DNA of 8,375 nt from an uncultured Caryophanales bacterium (GCA_946401755.1 CAMIVH010000037.1:1-8375); one strand, 5' to 3'; positions 1 through 6,199 are shown, counted from the first letter of the stretch. Notes: generated from the sequence alone by a model not told the origin. Translations and numbers: made by a program.

Positions 1-1965
1 TTCCCAGGTGGTGGCATCATCTACGAAAGTGAAGGCCTTAAGAACATCTATTTAACTGGTAGAGGTCGTATTGAAATTGCCAGTAAAGAAGAAATCGTTC
101 AAAACAAAGACAATCAACAGATTGTCATTACTGAAATTCCGTATAAAACACAAAAGAATCAATTAGTCTTTGAAATTGATAAGATTATCCATAGCAAAGC
201 GGTTGATGGTCTTTTAGAAGTACGTGATGAATCTGACTGGAAAGGTATCAGAATTGTTATCGATTGTAAGAAAGACGCCAAAGTCGAATTACTCTTGCAA
301 TACTTGAATAATAAGACTGGCCTAGTCTCATCTTATAGCACAAATATGGTGGCCATTGTGGATGGTCGTCCAAAGACTTTAAACCTCTTAACTTATGTTG
401 ATGCTTATATTGCTCACCAAGTTGATGTTGTCACAAGAAGAAGTAGATTTGATCTAGAAAAATTCCAAGCTAGACTTCATATCGTTGAAGGCTTAATTCA
501 AGCTTCTTTGAACATCAACGAAGTGGTTGAAATCATCAAAAAGAGTAAAGATAAAGCCGATTCTAAAGTTAACTTAATGGCCCGTTATGGTTTCTCAAAC
601 GAACAAGCGGAAGCAATCGTGACCATGCCATTATATAAGTTATCTCATACTGATGAGGTCACTTTAGAAAATGAAAAAGTTCAACTCTTAAAAGATATCG
701 AAACACTCAAGGGTATTTTAGAAGATGAAAGCAAATTAAACCGTGTTTTAGTTCGCGAACTAAAAGCTATCGCGGATAAATACGGTGATGATAGAAGAAC
801 AGTCATTCAAGAAAAAGAAGAAATCGCTCCAATCGATAAGCGTGAATTAATCGCTAAAGATGATGTGATGATTGCTTTAACTCGTGATGGTTATCTCAAA
901 CGTTCCACACTTAAATCTTACCGTAGCAGTGGCGATAATCCTCTTCCTGGTTTAAAGGATGGAGATGAACTTATTGCTAGTGGTATGGTTAATACAACCG
1001 ACTATTTGATTTGTTTTACAAATCAGGGCAATTACATCTGCGTTCCTGTCCACAAAATTAGTGAGAACAGATGGAAAGATGAAGGCGATCACTTAAATGC
1101 CTTCTCAACACTTGCCGCTGGTGAAAAGATTATCAAAGGTTTAGCGGTTTCTGACTTTAGAGAAGACATTTATTTAGGCGTCTTAACTAAATACGGTCAA
1201 ATCAAGCGTATGCCTTTAAATATGATAGAAAAAGGAAAGCGCTCGCGCCCAATACGCAATATGCGTTTACTTAATGGCGATGAAGTCGTGGATATCCAAG
1301 TCTTATCCGGTAACAGCAACTTACTTGTTTTAACAAGTAATGGCAATGTCACATACTTCAATGAAAACGAATTAACCGTTCTTTCTAGTAAGGCTGGTGG
1401 TGTTAAATCAGTTGCAGGTTTAGGCAAGAATAACGCAGTAGCGTTAATCGCCTTTGACGAAGAAGAAAAGAACAAAGTCATCATGTTCACAGATAAAGGT
1501 CATTATCGTATTTTCGATAATGCACACGTGAATCTCACCGCTAGATTAGGCAAAGTCCAAGTTGTGATGCCATGCTTTAAGAGCGATGTCCATCATGTCG
1601 TCAGTGCCTTTAAGCTTAATACTAAGGCAGATTTATTAAAAATAAATCTCTTCCTTAATAACAATGAATACTTTACATTCGACTTACAAGATTTCTATTT
1701 AACTGATCTTGCTAAATACGCGAAGAAGAACATTGATATTCCTGCAAAAACATCAGTTGATAGTGTCATAGACACTAATATTGAAATCGTTAATAAGAAC
1801 ACTGTTTCTCATCCAATTACCGTGAAGGAAAGACCTCAACCTGTGATGGATGGTGAAGATAATGAAGAAGTGGATGAAGCGGTGGAAGATAAGCCAGTTA
1901 AAGAAGAAAAATCTGACAAAGAAGGCTTTGAACAAATCTCCATATTTGACGATTTAGACGAATAA
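1..1965 (+). CDS. parC: DNA topoisomerase IV subunit A (ParC), 3' part
   Basis: ParC is the DNA-cleaving subunit of topoisomerase IV, which with ParE decatenates sister chromosomes. Frame 1 is open from the first base (FPGGGIIYESEG...), so the true start and the catalytic tyrosine lie upstream; the TTG at 295 is internal. About 654 residues are visible. They include TGRGRIEI and VITEIPY of the breakage-reunion domain, the C-gate coiled-coil region with HIVEGL and EAIVTMPLYKL (visible residues about 135-225), DDRRTVI, and a C-terminal beta-pinwheel from about residue 290 (RDGYLKRS, RWKDEGDHL, DEVVDIQVL). The GyrA-box (QRRGGRG-type) is absent and the matching region reads KGKRSRPIRNMRLL, which favours ParC over GyrA. 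The last 47 residues are highly charged and probably disordered, ending FEQISIFDDLDE. A hairpin terminator follows, and parE probably lies upstream outside the window. I am confident of the family and slightly less so of ParC versus GyrA. Confidence 0.93.
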   Translation, partial: FPGGGIIYESEGLKNIYLTGRGRIEIASKEEIVQNKDNQQIVITEIPYKTQKNQLVFEIDKIIHSKAVDGLLEVRDESDWKGIRIVIDCKKDAKVELLLQYLNNKTGLVSSYSTNMVAIVDGRPKTLNLLTYVDAYIAHQVDVVTRRSRFDLEKFQARLHIVEGLIQASLNINEVVEIIKKSKDKADSKVNLMARYGFSNEQAEAIVTMPLYKLSHTDEVTLENEKVQLLKDIETLKGILEDESKLNRVLVRELKAIADKYGDDRRTVIQEKEEIAPIDKRELIAKDDVMIALTRDGYLKRSTLKSYRSSGDNPLPGLKDGDELIASGMVNTTDYLICFTNQGNYICVPVHKISENRWKDEGDHLNAFSTLAAGEKIIKGLAVSDFREDIYLGVLTKYGQIKRMPLNMIEKGKRSRPIRNMRLLNGDEVVDIQVLSGNSNLLVLTSNGNVTYFNENELTVLSSKAGGVKSVAGLGKNNAVALIAFDEEEKNKVIMFTDKGHYRIFDNAHVNLTARLGKVQVVMPCFKSDVHHVVSAFKLNTKADLLKINLFLNNNEYFTFDLQDFYLTDLAKYAKKNIDIPAKTSVDSVIDTNIEIVNKNTVSHPITVKERPQPVMDGEDNEEVDEAVEDKPVKEEKSDKEGFEQISIFDDLDE

Positions 1966-2034
1966 ATCCAATAGTATATAACTAGTAAATAATTAGTAAA
2001 ACATATAACTACGTTATATACAAATTTTAATGCT

Positions 2035-2065
2035 AGAAGAAAGTCTCGATAAGAGGCTTTTTTCT
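2035..2065 (+). terminator. Rho-independent terminator after parC
   Basis: AAAGTCTC (2040-2047) pairs with GAGGCTTT (2053-2060) around a GATAA loop, with one G-U pair. The stem can extend outward because AGAAG (2035-2039) faces the T-run, and TTTTTTCTT follows. It lies 70 nt after the parC stop and fits the end of the parC transcript. Confidence 0.8.
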
Positions 2066-2070
2066 TATCC

Positions 2071-2076
2071 TATAAT
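2071..2076 (+). promoter_or_regulatory. Candidate -10 box (TATAAT) for the yqeG operon
   Basis: This is a perfect TATAAT hexamer just after the parC terminator and 80 nt before yqeG. No convincing -35 sits 16-18 nt upstream, since that stretch is the terminator stem. A start here would give a leader of about 70 nt that contains the dyad at 2089-2116. A competing candidate is TATTAT at 2136-2141, with TCACA-type bases at 2111-2116 about 19 nt upstream. Confidence 0.35.
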
Positions 2077-2088
2077 TGAATATTTATT

Positions 2089-2116
2089 TGTGAGAAAAAT
2101 AAAAATATTTCTCACA
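2089..2116. promoter_or_regulatory. Long dyad (operator-like inverted repeat) upstream of yqeG
   Basis: TGTGAGAAA (2089-2097) is mirrored perfectly by TTTCTCACA (2108-2116). Counting inward, 11 of 12 positions pair (one A-A mismatch at 2098/2107) around an AAAA centre. It lies 40 bp ahead of the yqeG start, between two candidate -10 boxes, so a bound repressor could block either. If transcribed it would also form a hairpin, but no T-run follows on either strand, so it is not a typical terminator. The binding protein is unknown. Confidence 0.55.
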
Positions 2117-2155
2117 GTCACAGCAATTTTTAAGGTATTATTTATTTAGATAAAT

Positions 2156-2692
2156 ATGTTCAGCAAATTCATTCCATTCGCACACGCCCAATCCATCTAT
2201 GAGGTCCCTGTTGATTTCTACAAGAAACAAGGCGTTAGTGTCCTTTTAATCGACTTGGATAATACGTTGGACAGTTATCGCTTATTGACCCCAACAGAAA
2301 GAGCGGTCAAATTAATTGCTTCTCTTAAAGAGACTGGTCTTAAAGTCATCATCGTCTCCAATAACAGAGGCAAGCGTGTTATCTCATACGCTAACGCGAT
2401 TGGATGCACGTTTATTAATTCCGCTCGTAAGCCATTCTCTGGCAAGATTAGGAAGTTCCTTAAGGAAAATAACTATAAACCAGAAGAAACAATGCTTGTT
2501 GGTGATCAATTGATGACGGATGTACTTGCTGGTAGAGGCGCTCATATACGCGTCATGCTAACTGAGAAAGTCGTCAAAGAAGACCAATTTACCACTCATT
2601 TCAATCGTCTATTAGATAGACCGATTAGAAAACATCTTAAGAAAAAAGGCAAGTTGCCAGATTGGAGAACAAAATATGGGCAAACAGAGTAG
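2156..2692 (+). CDS. yqeG: YqeG family HAD IIIA-type phosphatase
   Basis: This 178-residue cytoplasmic HAD-superfamily protein of the YqeG family is the usual first gene of the yqeGH cluster; its physiological substrate is not established. The HAD motifs are all visible: motif I DLDNT (D33, D35, nucleophile and acid/base), motif II VSNN (S68), motif III lysine K92 in ARKPFSGK, and motif IV VGDQLMTD (D117, D122) for Mg2+. The C-terminal THFNRLLDRPIRKHLKKKG region is also typical of YqeG. The ATG was chosen because the N-terminus MFSKFIPFAHAQSIYEV lines up end to end with what I recall of B. subtilis YqeG. No Shine-Dalgarno precedes it: the nearest AAGG (2132-2135) is 20 nt away. The 3' end overlaps yqeH by 17 nt, so the two are co-transcribed and probably coupled. 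Family assignment is secure; the cellular role is not. Confidence 0.93.
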   Translation: MFSKFIPFAHAQSIYEVPVDFYKKQGVSVLLIDLDNTLDSYRLLTPTERAVKLIASLKETGLKVIIVSNNRGKRVISYANAIGCTFINSARKPFSGKIRKFLKENNYKPEETMLVGDQLMTDVLAGRGAHIRVMLTEKVVKEDQFTTHFNRLLDRPIRKHLKKKGKLPDWRTKYGQTE

Positions 2693-3815
2693 AGTATTAC
2701 GTTGTTATCACTGTGGTGCAATCTTACAATGTGAAAACGAAAATGAAAAAGGTTACATTATTCCTGAATCATTGCATAGAGCCACACCAATCCAAATCAT
2801 CTATTGTGATAGATGCTTTGAAACAATGAAAGCTTTCAATAATAGTGAGCTTGAGCAAAAGGTCGACCAAGAAGTCTTAAAAATTCTTGATGATGCCTAT
2901 GCGACAGACGCGCTTATTATCTGGGTCGTTGACTTGTTCTCATTCAACGGCACTCTTAATAGTGAAATCGCTAAGAAAGTGAAGAAGTTAAACGTTATTG
3001 TCGTTGGCAATAAACGTGACTTATTCCCTGCTAACGTTAAAGAAGAAAGCTTAGTGGAATATCTCGTCGAGACTTTCAATGCCTATGGCATTAAGCCAAA
3101 ATCTGTCAGATTATTAGGTGCTACAAACAAGATTGATTCTAAAGAATTAATCGATTCCATGAACGCCGCTAGAAAAGGTCATGACGTCTATATGATCGGT
3201 AATTCCACATCTGGTAAAACCTCTATTATCAATAGAGCGATGAAAGGCTTTGAAAACAAAACAAGTAGACAAATCAAAACCATCACCTACCCAGGTACAA
3301 GCGTGAACGTGTTAGAAATCCCATTATCCCGTTCTTCATTCTTCTATGAATTACCAGGTATTTCTCAAACTACATCAGCGACCGGCAAATTAGAGAAAGA
3401 TGTCATTAGACAAATCGTTCCTAAGAAAGCCGTTAAAGTTATCACCCGTTCTATGAGCGCTGGTGATGCGCTTATGGTTGGCTCCTTAGCGGCCTTTGAA
3501 GTCATTAAAGGTAAAGCCACTAACTATCGTTTCTATTCCGCAGAAGGCGTGGAAACAAGAAAAGTCCAATCTAAGAAGTTAGATGACTGCATTAATGAAA
3601 ACAACATTCGTCGTTTTGCTAGACCAGTCTCTGAAAGATTAGTCAGCTTCTTAGACTACGATATGTTTGAATATGCGATGGAAAATGATAAGAAATGGCA
3701 CGATATCGCCATCGAAGGCTTAGGCTGGTTATCATTTATCGCCCAAGGACAAATGATTCGTGTACGCTTACCTAAGGGCGTTGCACTCAAAGAAAGTATC
3801 GCAAAGATTAAATAA
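2676..3815 (+). CDS. yqeH: Ribosome biogenesis GTPase YqeH (circularly permuted)
   Basis: YqeH is a circularly permuted GTPase needed for 30S subunit assembly in B. subtilis. The protein has 379 residues, close to the usual 366 or so. An N-terminal treble-clef zinc finger is given by CYHC (C10, C13) and CDRC (C44, C47). The GTPase motifs follow in permuted order: G4 NKRD (112-115), G5-like LGAT (147-150), G1 P-loop GNSTSGKT (175-182), G2 threonine in YPGTS (about 208) and G3 ELPG (225-228). The C-terminal domain (about 250-379) ends with GLGWLSF and RLPKGVAL, as in YqeH. Two motifs are off consensus: G3 has Glu for the usual Asp of DTPG, and G5 has GAT in place of SA. A GGAG Shine-Dalgarno (2664-2667) lies 8 nt before the ATG. 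The gene overlaps yqeG by 17 nt and is 2 nt from yhbY. The aroE that separates yqeH and yqeI in B. subtilis is missing. Confidence 0.95.
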   Translation: MGKQSRVLRCYHCGAILQCENENEKGYIIPESLHRATPIQIIYCDRCFETMKAFNNSELEQKVDQEVLKILDDAYATDALIIWVVDLFSFNGTLNSEIAKKVKKLNVIVVGNKRDLFPANVKEESLVEYLVETFNAYGIKPKSVRLLGATNKIDSKELIDSMNAARKGHDVYMIGNSTSGKTSIINRAMKGFENKTSRQIKTITYPGTSVNVLEIPLSRSSFFYELPGISQTTSATGKLEKDVIRQIVPKKAVKVITRSMSAGDALMVGSLAAFEVIKGKATNYRFYSAEGVETRKVQSKKLDDCINENNIRRFARPVSERLVSFLDYDMFEYAMENDKKWHDIAIEGLGWLSFIAQGQMIRVRLPKGVALKESIAKIK

Positions 3816-3817
3816 CT

Positions 3818-4105
3818 ATGTTAACACCAAAACAAAAACGTGATTTGAAGGCTTTAGCCTCAACCTTAACCATTCGTTACCAAATCGGTAAAAATGAAAT
3901 ATCCCAAACTCTTATCGATATGCTCGATAAAGCTTTAACAGCGCATGAATTAATCAAGATTGATGTCATGAAGGGCTGCTCTCTTCCTGTCATGGAAATC
4001 GCTGTTGATATTTCTAGTAAATTAAACGCTGAACTCGTCCATGTCATGGGTAGAGTCATTATCCTATTCCGTAGGAATAAAGAGAATCCAAAGATCAAAC
4101 TATAA
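3818..4105 (+). CDS. yhbY: YhbY/YqeI family RNA-binding protein (CRM domain)
   Basis: This 95-residue protein is a single CRM (YhbY-like) domain. The family binds rRNA in pre-ribosomal particles; E. coli YhbY is found with pre-50S subunits. Visible family signatures are the start MLTPKQKRDLKALA, the YQIGKNEIS loop (21-29), AHELIKIDV in the middle, and VMGRVIILFRRNKENPKI near the end, matching B. subtilis YqeI over its full length. The RNA-contacting GxxG loop is altered: G24-K-N-E27 has Glu where the second Gly is expected. The start is 2 nt after the yqeH stop, with no clear Shine-Dalgarno, which suggests re-initiation by coupled ribosomes. The stop TAA shares its last A with the ATG of nadD (TAATG). 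Family call is firm. Confidence 0.93.
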   Translation: MLTPKQKRDLKALASTLTIRYQIGKNEISQTLIDMLDKALTAHELIKIDVMKGCSLPVMEIAVDISSKLNAELVHVMGRVIILFRRNKENPKIKL

Positions 4106-5184
4106 TGAATAGAATAATTTTCGGTGGTGGTTTCGATCCTATTCACCTCGGTCATATTAATATGGCCATCATGGCCCAAAAGGCTTATCCAGGTGAAGTT
4201 ATTTTCGTGCCCGCGAAAATTGCCGTTTGGAAAAGCTCATCCATTAGCCAAGAACACAAATTAGCGATGGTGCAGATCGCCATCAAAAATATTCCAGGCT
4301 TCAGCGTGGACACTTTTGAACTTGATCAACCAGAACAACCAAGAAGTTATCAAACCGTTGAATACTTTATGAAGAAGTATCCTAACGACAAACTCTACTT
4401 TTTAATTGGTCAAGACCAAGTAAATGCCTTTCATGAATGGGCAAAGCCAGAAGAAATCGCTAAAAACACCCAAATAATCTATTATGAAAGGCCAAAATAT
4501 GAGCTAAACGAGGTCAATGTGGATAAATACCATATGATTGCCATTTCTGGCCCTACAGCGGATGTTTCGTCATCTGATATTAGAGAACTTAGAAGTGCCT
4601 ACTTACAAGAAGACGTCATTAGATACATTGAAGACAATGAACTTTATTTCATAAAGAAGTTAAAACCTCTCCTAAAGGAAAGTAGATTCAAACACTCTAA
4701 ATCAGTTGCTCATATGGCTTACCAATTAGCGGAGCATCATCATTTAGACTTCTCTAAGGCGTATGTCGCTGGAATCTTACATGACGTCGCTAAAGGGATT
4801 AAAGATGACGAAGAATTAAGGCTGATGAAGGAATTCTACCCAGGATTCTTAGACATTGGCTCTTATGCTTACCATCAATTTTTAGGAGCGATGGTGGCCC
4901 GAGACAAATTTGGGGTTGCTGATCCTGAGATTTTGGACGCGATTAAGTATCATACGACCGGAAGAAAGAAAATGAGCTGGTTAGAAAAGCTAGTTTTCGT
5001 CTCTGATAAGATTGAACCAACCCGTCCTTACGACTCAAGCAGCCTCATAAAGGCCATGTACGACGACTTTGAACAAGGCTTCATAACAGTCTTAAAGGCT
5101 AATAGAGAGTTCCTCATTAGCAAGGATAAAATGGTGGATAACAGATTCACCGCAGACTGCTTCAAGTACTATTTAGGCCTCTAA
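4105..5184 (+). CDS. nadD: Fused nicotinate-nucleotide adenylyltransferase (NadD) and HD-domain YqeK hydrolase
   Basis: This is one 359-residue polypeptide with two enzymes. Residues 1 to about 185 are NadD, which adenylates nicotinate mononucleotide to deamido-NAD: GGGFDPIHLGH (7-17) contains the nucleotidyltransferase HxGH, and SSSDIR (155-160) matches the SSTxIR signature. Residues about 188-359 are a YqeK-type HD-domain protein; B. subtilis YqeK is reported as a symmetrical Ap4A hydrolase. The metal ligands are visible as H197, H226-D227 (LHDVAK), H257, H283 (YHTTG) and D301 (SDKIEPTR). In B. subtilis nadD and yqeK are separate neighbouring genes; a fusion is known in Mollicutes. The frame is continuous, with no stop or shift at the junction (about 4660-4670). 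The start overlaps the yhbY stop by one base and has only a weak purine stretch ahead. The rsfS gene that usually follows yqeK is absent; a terminator comes next. Confidence 0.94.
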   Translation: MNRIIFGGGFDPIHLGHINMAIMAQKAYPGEVIFVPAKIAVWKSSSISQEHKLAMVQIAIKNIPGFSVDTFELDQPEQPRSYQTVEYFMKKYPNDKLYFLIGQDQVNAFHEWAKPEEIAKNTQIIYYERPKYELNEVNVDKYHMIAISGPTADVSSSDIRELRSAYLQEDVIRYIEDNELYFIKKLKPLLKESRFKHSKSVAHMAYQLAEHHHLDFSKAYVAGILHDVAKGIKDDEELRLMKEFYPGFLDIGSYAYHQFLGAMVARDKFGVADPEILDAIKYHTTGRKKMSWLEKLVFVSDKIEPTRPYDSSSLIKAMYDDFEQGFITVLKANREFLISKDKMVDNRFTADCFKYYLGL

Positions 5185-5199
5185 AAATAGGGCGAAAAG

Positions 5200-5242
5200 A
5201 TAAGACAAACTGCCTCAGAGATGAGGCTTTTATTTTGCTTAT
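5200..5242 (+). terminator. Rho-independent terminator of the yqeG-nadD/yqeK operon
   Basis: GCCTCA (5212-5217) pairs perfectly with TGAGGC (5222-5227) around a GAGA loop and is followed by TTTTATTTT. The outer bases ATAAGACAAA and TTTTGCTTAT can pair further with small mismatches. It starts about 25 nt after the nadD/yqeK stop. The reverse strand has only a poor T-run (AGTTTGTCTT), so its effect on transcription coming from mazF is doubtful. Confidence 0.85.
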
Positions 5243-5344
5243 GAGTATTAACACACATTTGAACTGAAATTAGCCGAAAACCGCAAAAATAGGCAATTAA
5301 GATTTTGAGGGTTTTAACTATAGATCAGGATAGATAGTGCTGAA

Positions 5345-5377
5345 AGTGGATAACTCGACTTTTCCACATTTTCCACA
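5345..5377. promoter_or_regulatory. Cluster of DnaA-box-like 9-mers
   Basis: Two abutting copies of TTTTCCACA lie at 5360-5368 and 5369-5377, and AGTGGATAA (5345-5353) is the reverse complement of TTATCCACT. Each differs by one base from the consensus DnaA box TTATCCACA. A weaker fourth match, ACATCCACA (two mismatches), lies at 5516-5524. A very A+T-rich stretch follows at 5388-5460. Binding by DnaA is inferred from sequence only. dnaA itself is not in the window, so there is no gene context for calling this the main origin. Confidence 0.45.
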
Positions 5378-5465
5378 CACATTTCCGTGAATATATAAAC
5401 TTCGTATAATTGTCATTATGTTAACTTAATACGCTAAAAATAAAGATGTTACATAGTAATACTAA

Positions 5466-5511
5466 AGACTGATAAAACGAGATTTACCTTTCACATCTCA
5501 TCTATCAGCCT
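5466..5511. other. Imperfect nested inverted repeat in the gene-free convergent region
   Basis: CTGATA (5469-5474) pairs with TATCAG (5503-5508), and inside it GAGAT (5479-5483) pairs with ATCTC (5495-5499), separated by small internal loops and an 11-nt terminal loop. A further AG/CT pair closes the base around an A-C mismatch. No T-run follows on either strand, so it is not a standard terminator. The rest of 5243-5561 shows no open frame with coding character, no tRNA and no recognised RNA family; an 8-bp direct repeat TAGATTTC (5532, 5548) lies just after the mazF-like gene. Confidence 0.35.
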
Positions 5512-5561
5512 CTAGACATCCACAATTTATGTAGATTTCAAAACTACTAGATTTCTACTAA

Positions 5562-6191
5562 TCACTCTTCGTCATGAGTAATGTAATTGTTTTTGATGTA
5601 ACCGACTGCCTTTTTCTTTAAAAGATAATATTGCTCTTTCGTTAACCTATAATTGTTAATGACTTCAGCGCATACTTCTTCATAATCTTTCAGCAAATTC
5701 TTCTTAACTAGACTATGTAAAGTGCTGATCGCTTCTTCGCTGAGCAAACGTCTTTTATCGATGGCTCTTGTCTGATTGATGACGGCAATTGTCTTGTGCC
5801 CGCTGTTAATTCCAGGAATGACTCCAAGACGGATGTCACTAGCTGGATTAATCTCTTTAGCCTTTTCAGACTTAAGTGGCACGACGGTAACCAAAGGATT
5901 TACTGATGGACTATCCAACAAGACTGCTACGAAATGGTCTCCATGGATCTCAGAACCATATTCGATTGGAAATCTTGCTAAATAGACGTCACCAGCTTTG
6001 ACCGCGAACACCGGCTCGAAATATTTGTACGCAAAGATATGCGTGTTCGTAAGTCCGTTACGTTTCTTAGCGGACTCGCCTTTGAAGTAAGGTTGAGCTA
6101 GAGGAATTCTTCTCTTTTTCATCATTAATTCTTTTTTCTCCTTGGTGGCTGGTCTTTTCTTTTCTTCGTTACCATCAATCTTTTTCTCCAT
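5562..6191 (-). CDS. PemK/MazF-like protein with long basic N-terminal extension
   Basis: This 209-residue protein has an SH3-like MazF/PemK core at about residues 64-150: VKAGDVYLARFP (the strand that starts MazF proteins), GSEIHGDHFVAV, VTVVPLKS and INQTRAIDKRRL, which matches the LEQIRTIDKQRL of B. subtilis MazF. MazF toxins are about 110-120 residues and cut mRNA. Here about 60 basic residues precede the core and about 55 follow it. By hand alignment the catalytic Arg25 of B. subtilis MazF falls on H86 and Thr48 on S108, so RNase activity is uncertain. No mazE-like antitoxin lies on either side: deoB ends with its own terminator upstream, and 377 gene-free bases lie downstream. The ATG at 6191 was chosen for its very strong AAAGGAGG (6200-6207). 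In-frame ATGs at 6125 and 6122 have AAGGAG (6138-6143) 12 nt upstream. I am fairly sure of the fold and unsure of the function. Confidence 0.75.
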   Translation of the reverse strand: MEKKIDGNEEKKRPATKEKKELMMKKRRIPLAQPYFKGESAKKRNGLTNTHIFAYKYFEPVFAVKAGDVYLARFPIEYGSEIHGDHFVAVLLDSPSVNPLVTVVPLKSEKAKEINPASDIRLGVIPGINSGHKTIAVINQTRAIDKRRLLSEEAISTLHSLVKKNLLKDYEEVCAEVINNYRLTKEQYYLLKKKAVGYIKNNYITHDEE

Positions 6192-6199
6192 TTTTTTCT

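Noticed and set aside
295..1965. TTG at 295 as the start of the topoisomerase gene
   Set aside because: The same frame is open back to base 1 and encodes conserved ParC sequence (TGRGRIEI, VITEIPY), so 295 is internal.
1..1965. DNA gyrase subunit A
   Set aside because: No GyrA-box is seen, and the CTD motifs (RWKDEGDHL, KGKRSRPIRNMRLL) match Gram-positive ParC as I recall it.
2089..2116. lac-operator-like site (TTGTGAG half-site)
   Set aside because: Only the half-site resembles it; arm length and centre spacing differ, and no LacI-family gene or sugar gene is nearby.
3877..4179. 100-residue open frame antisense to yhbY/nadD
   Set aside because: It is a shadow of two clear coding genes, with no ribosome site and no recognisable domain. 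The same holds for the other antisense frames over parC, yqeH, deoB and xerD.
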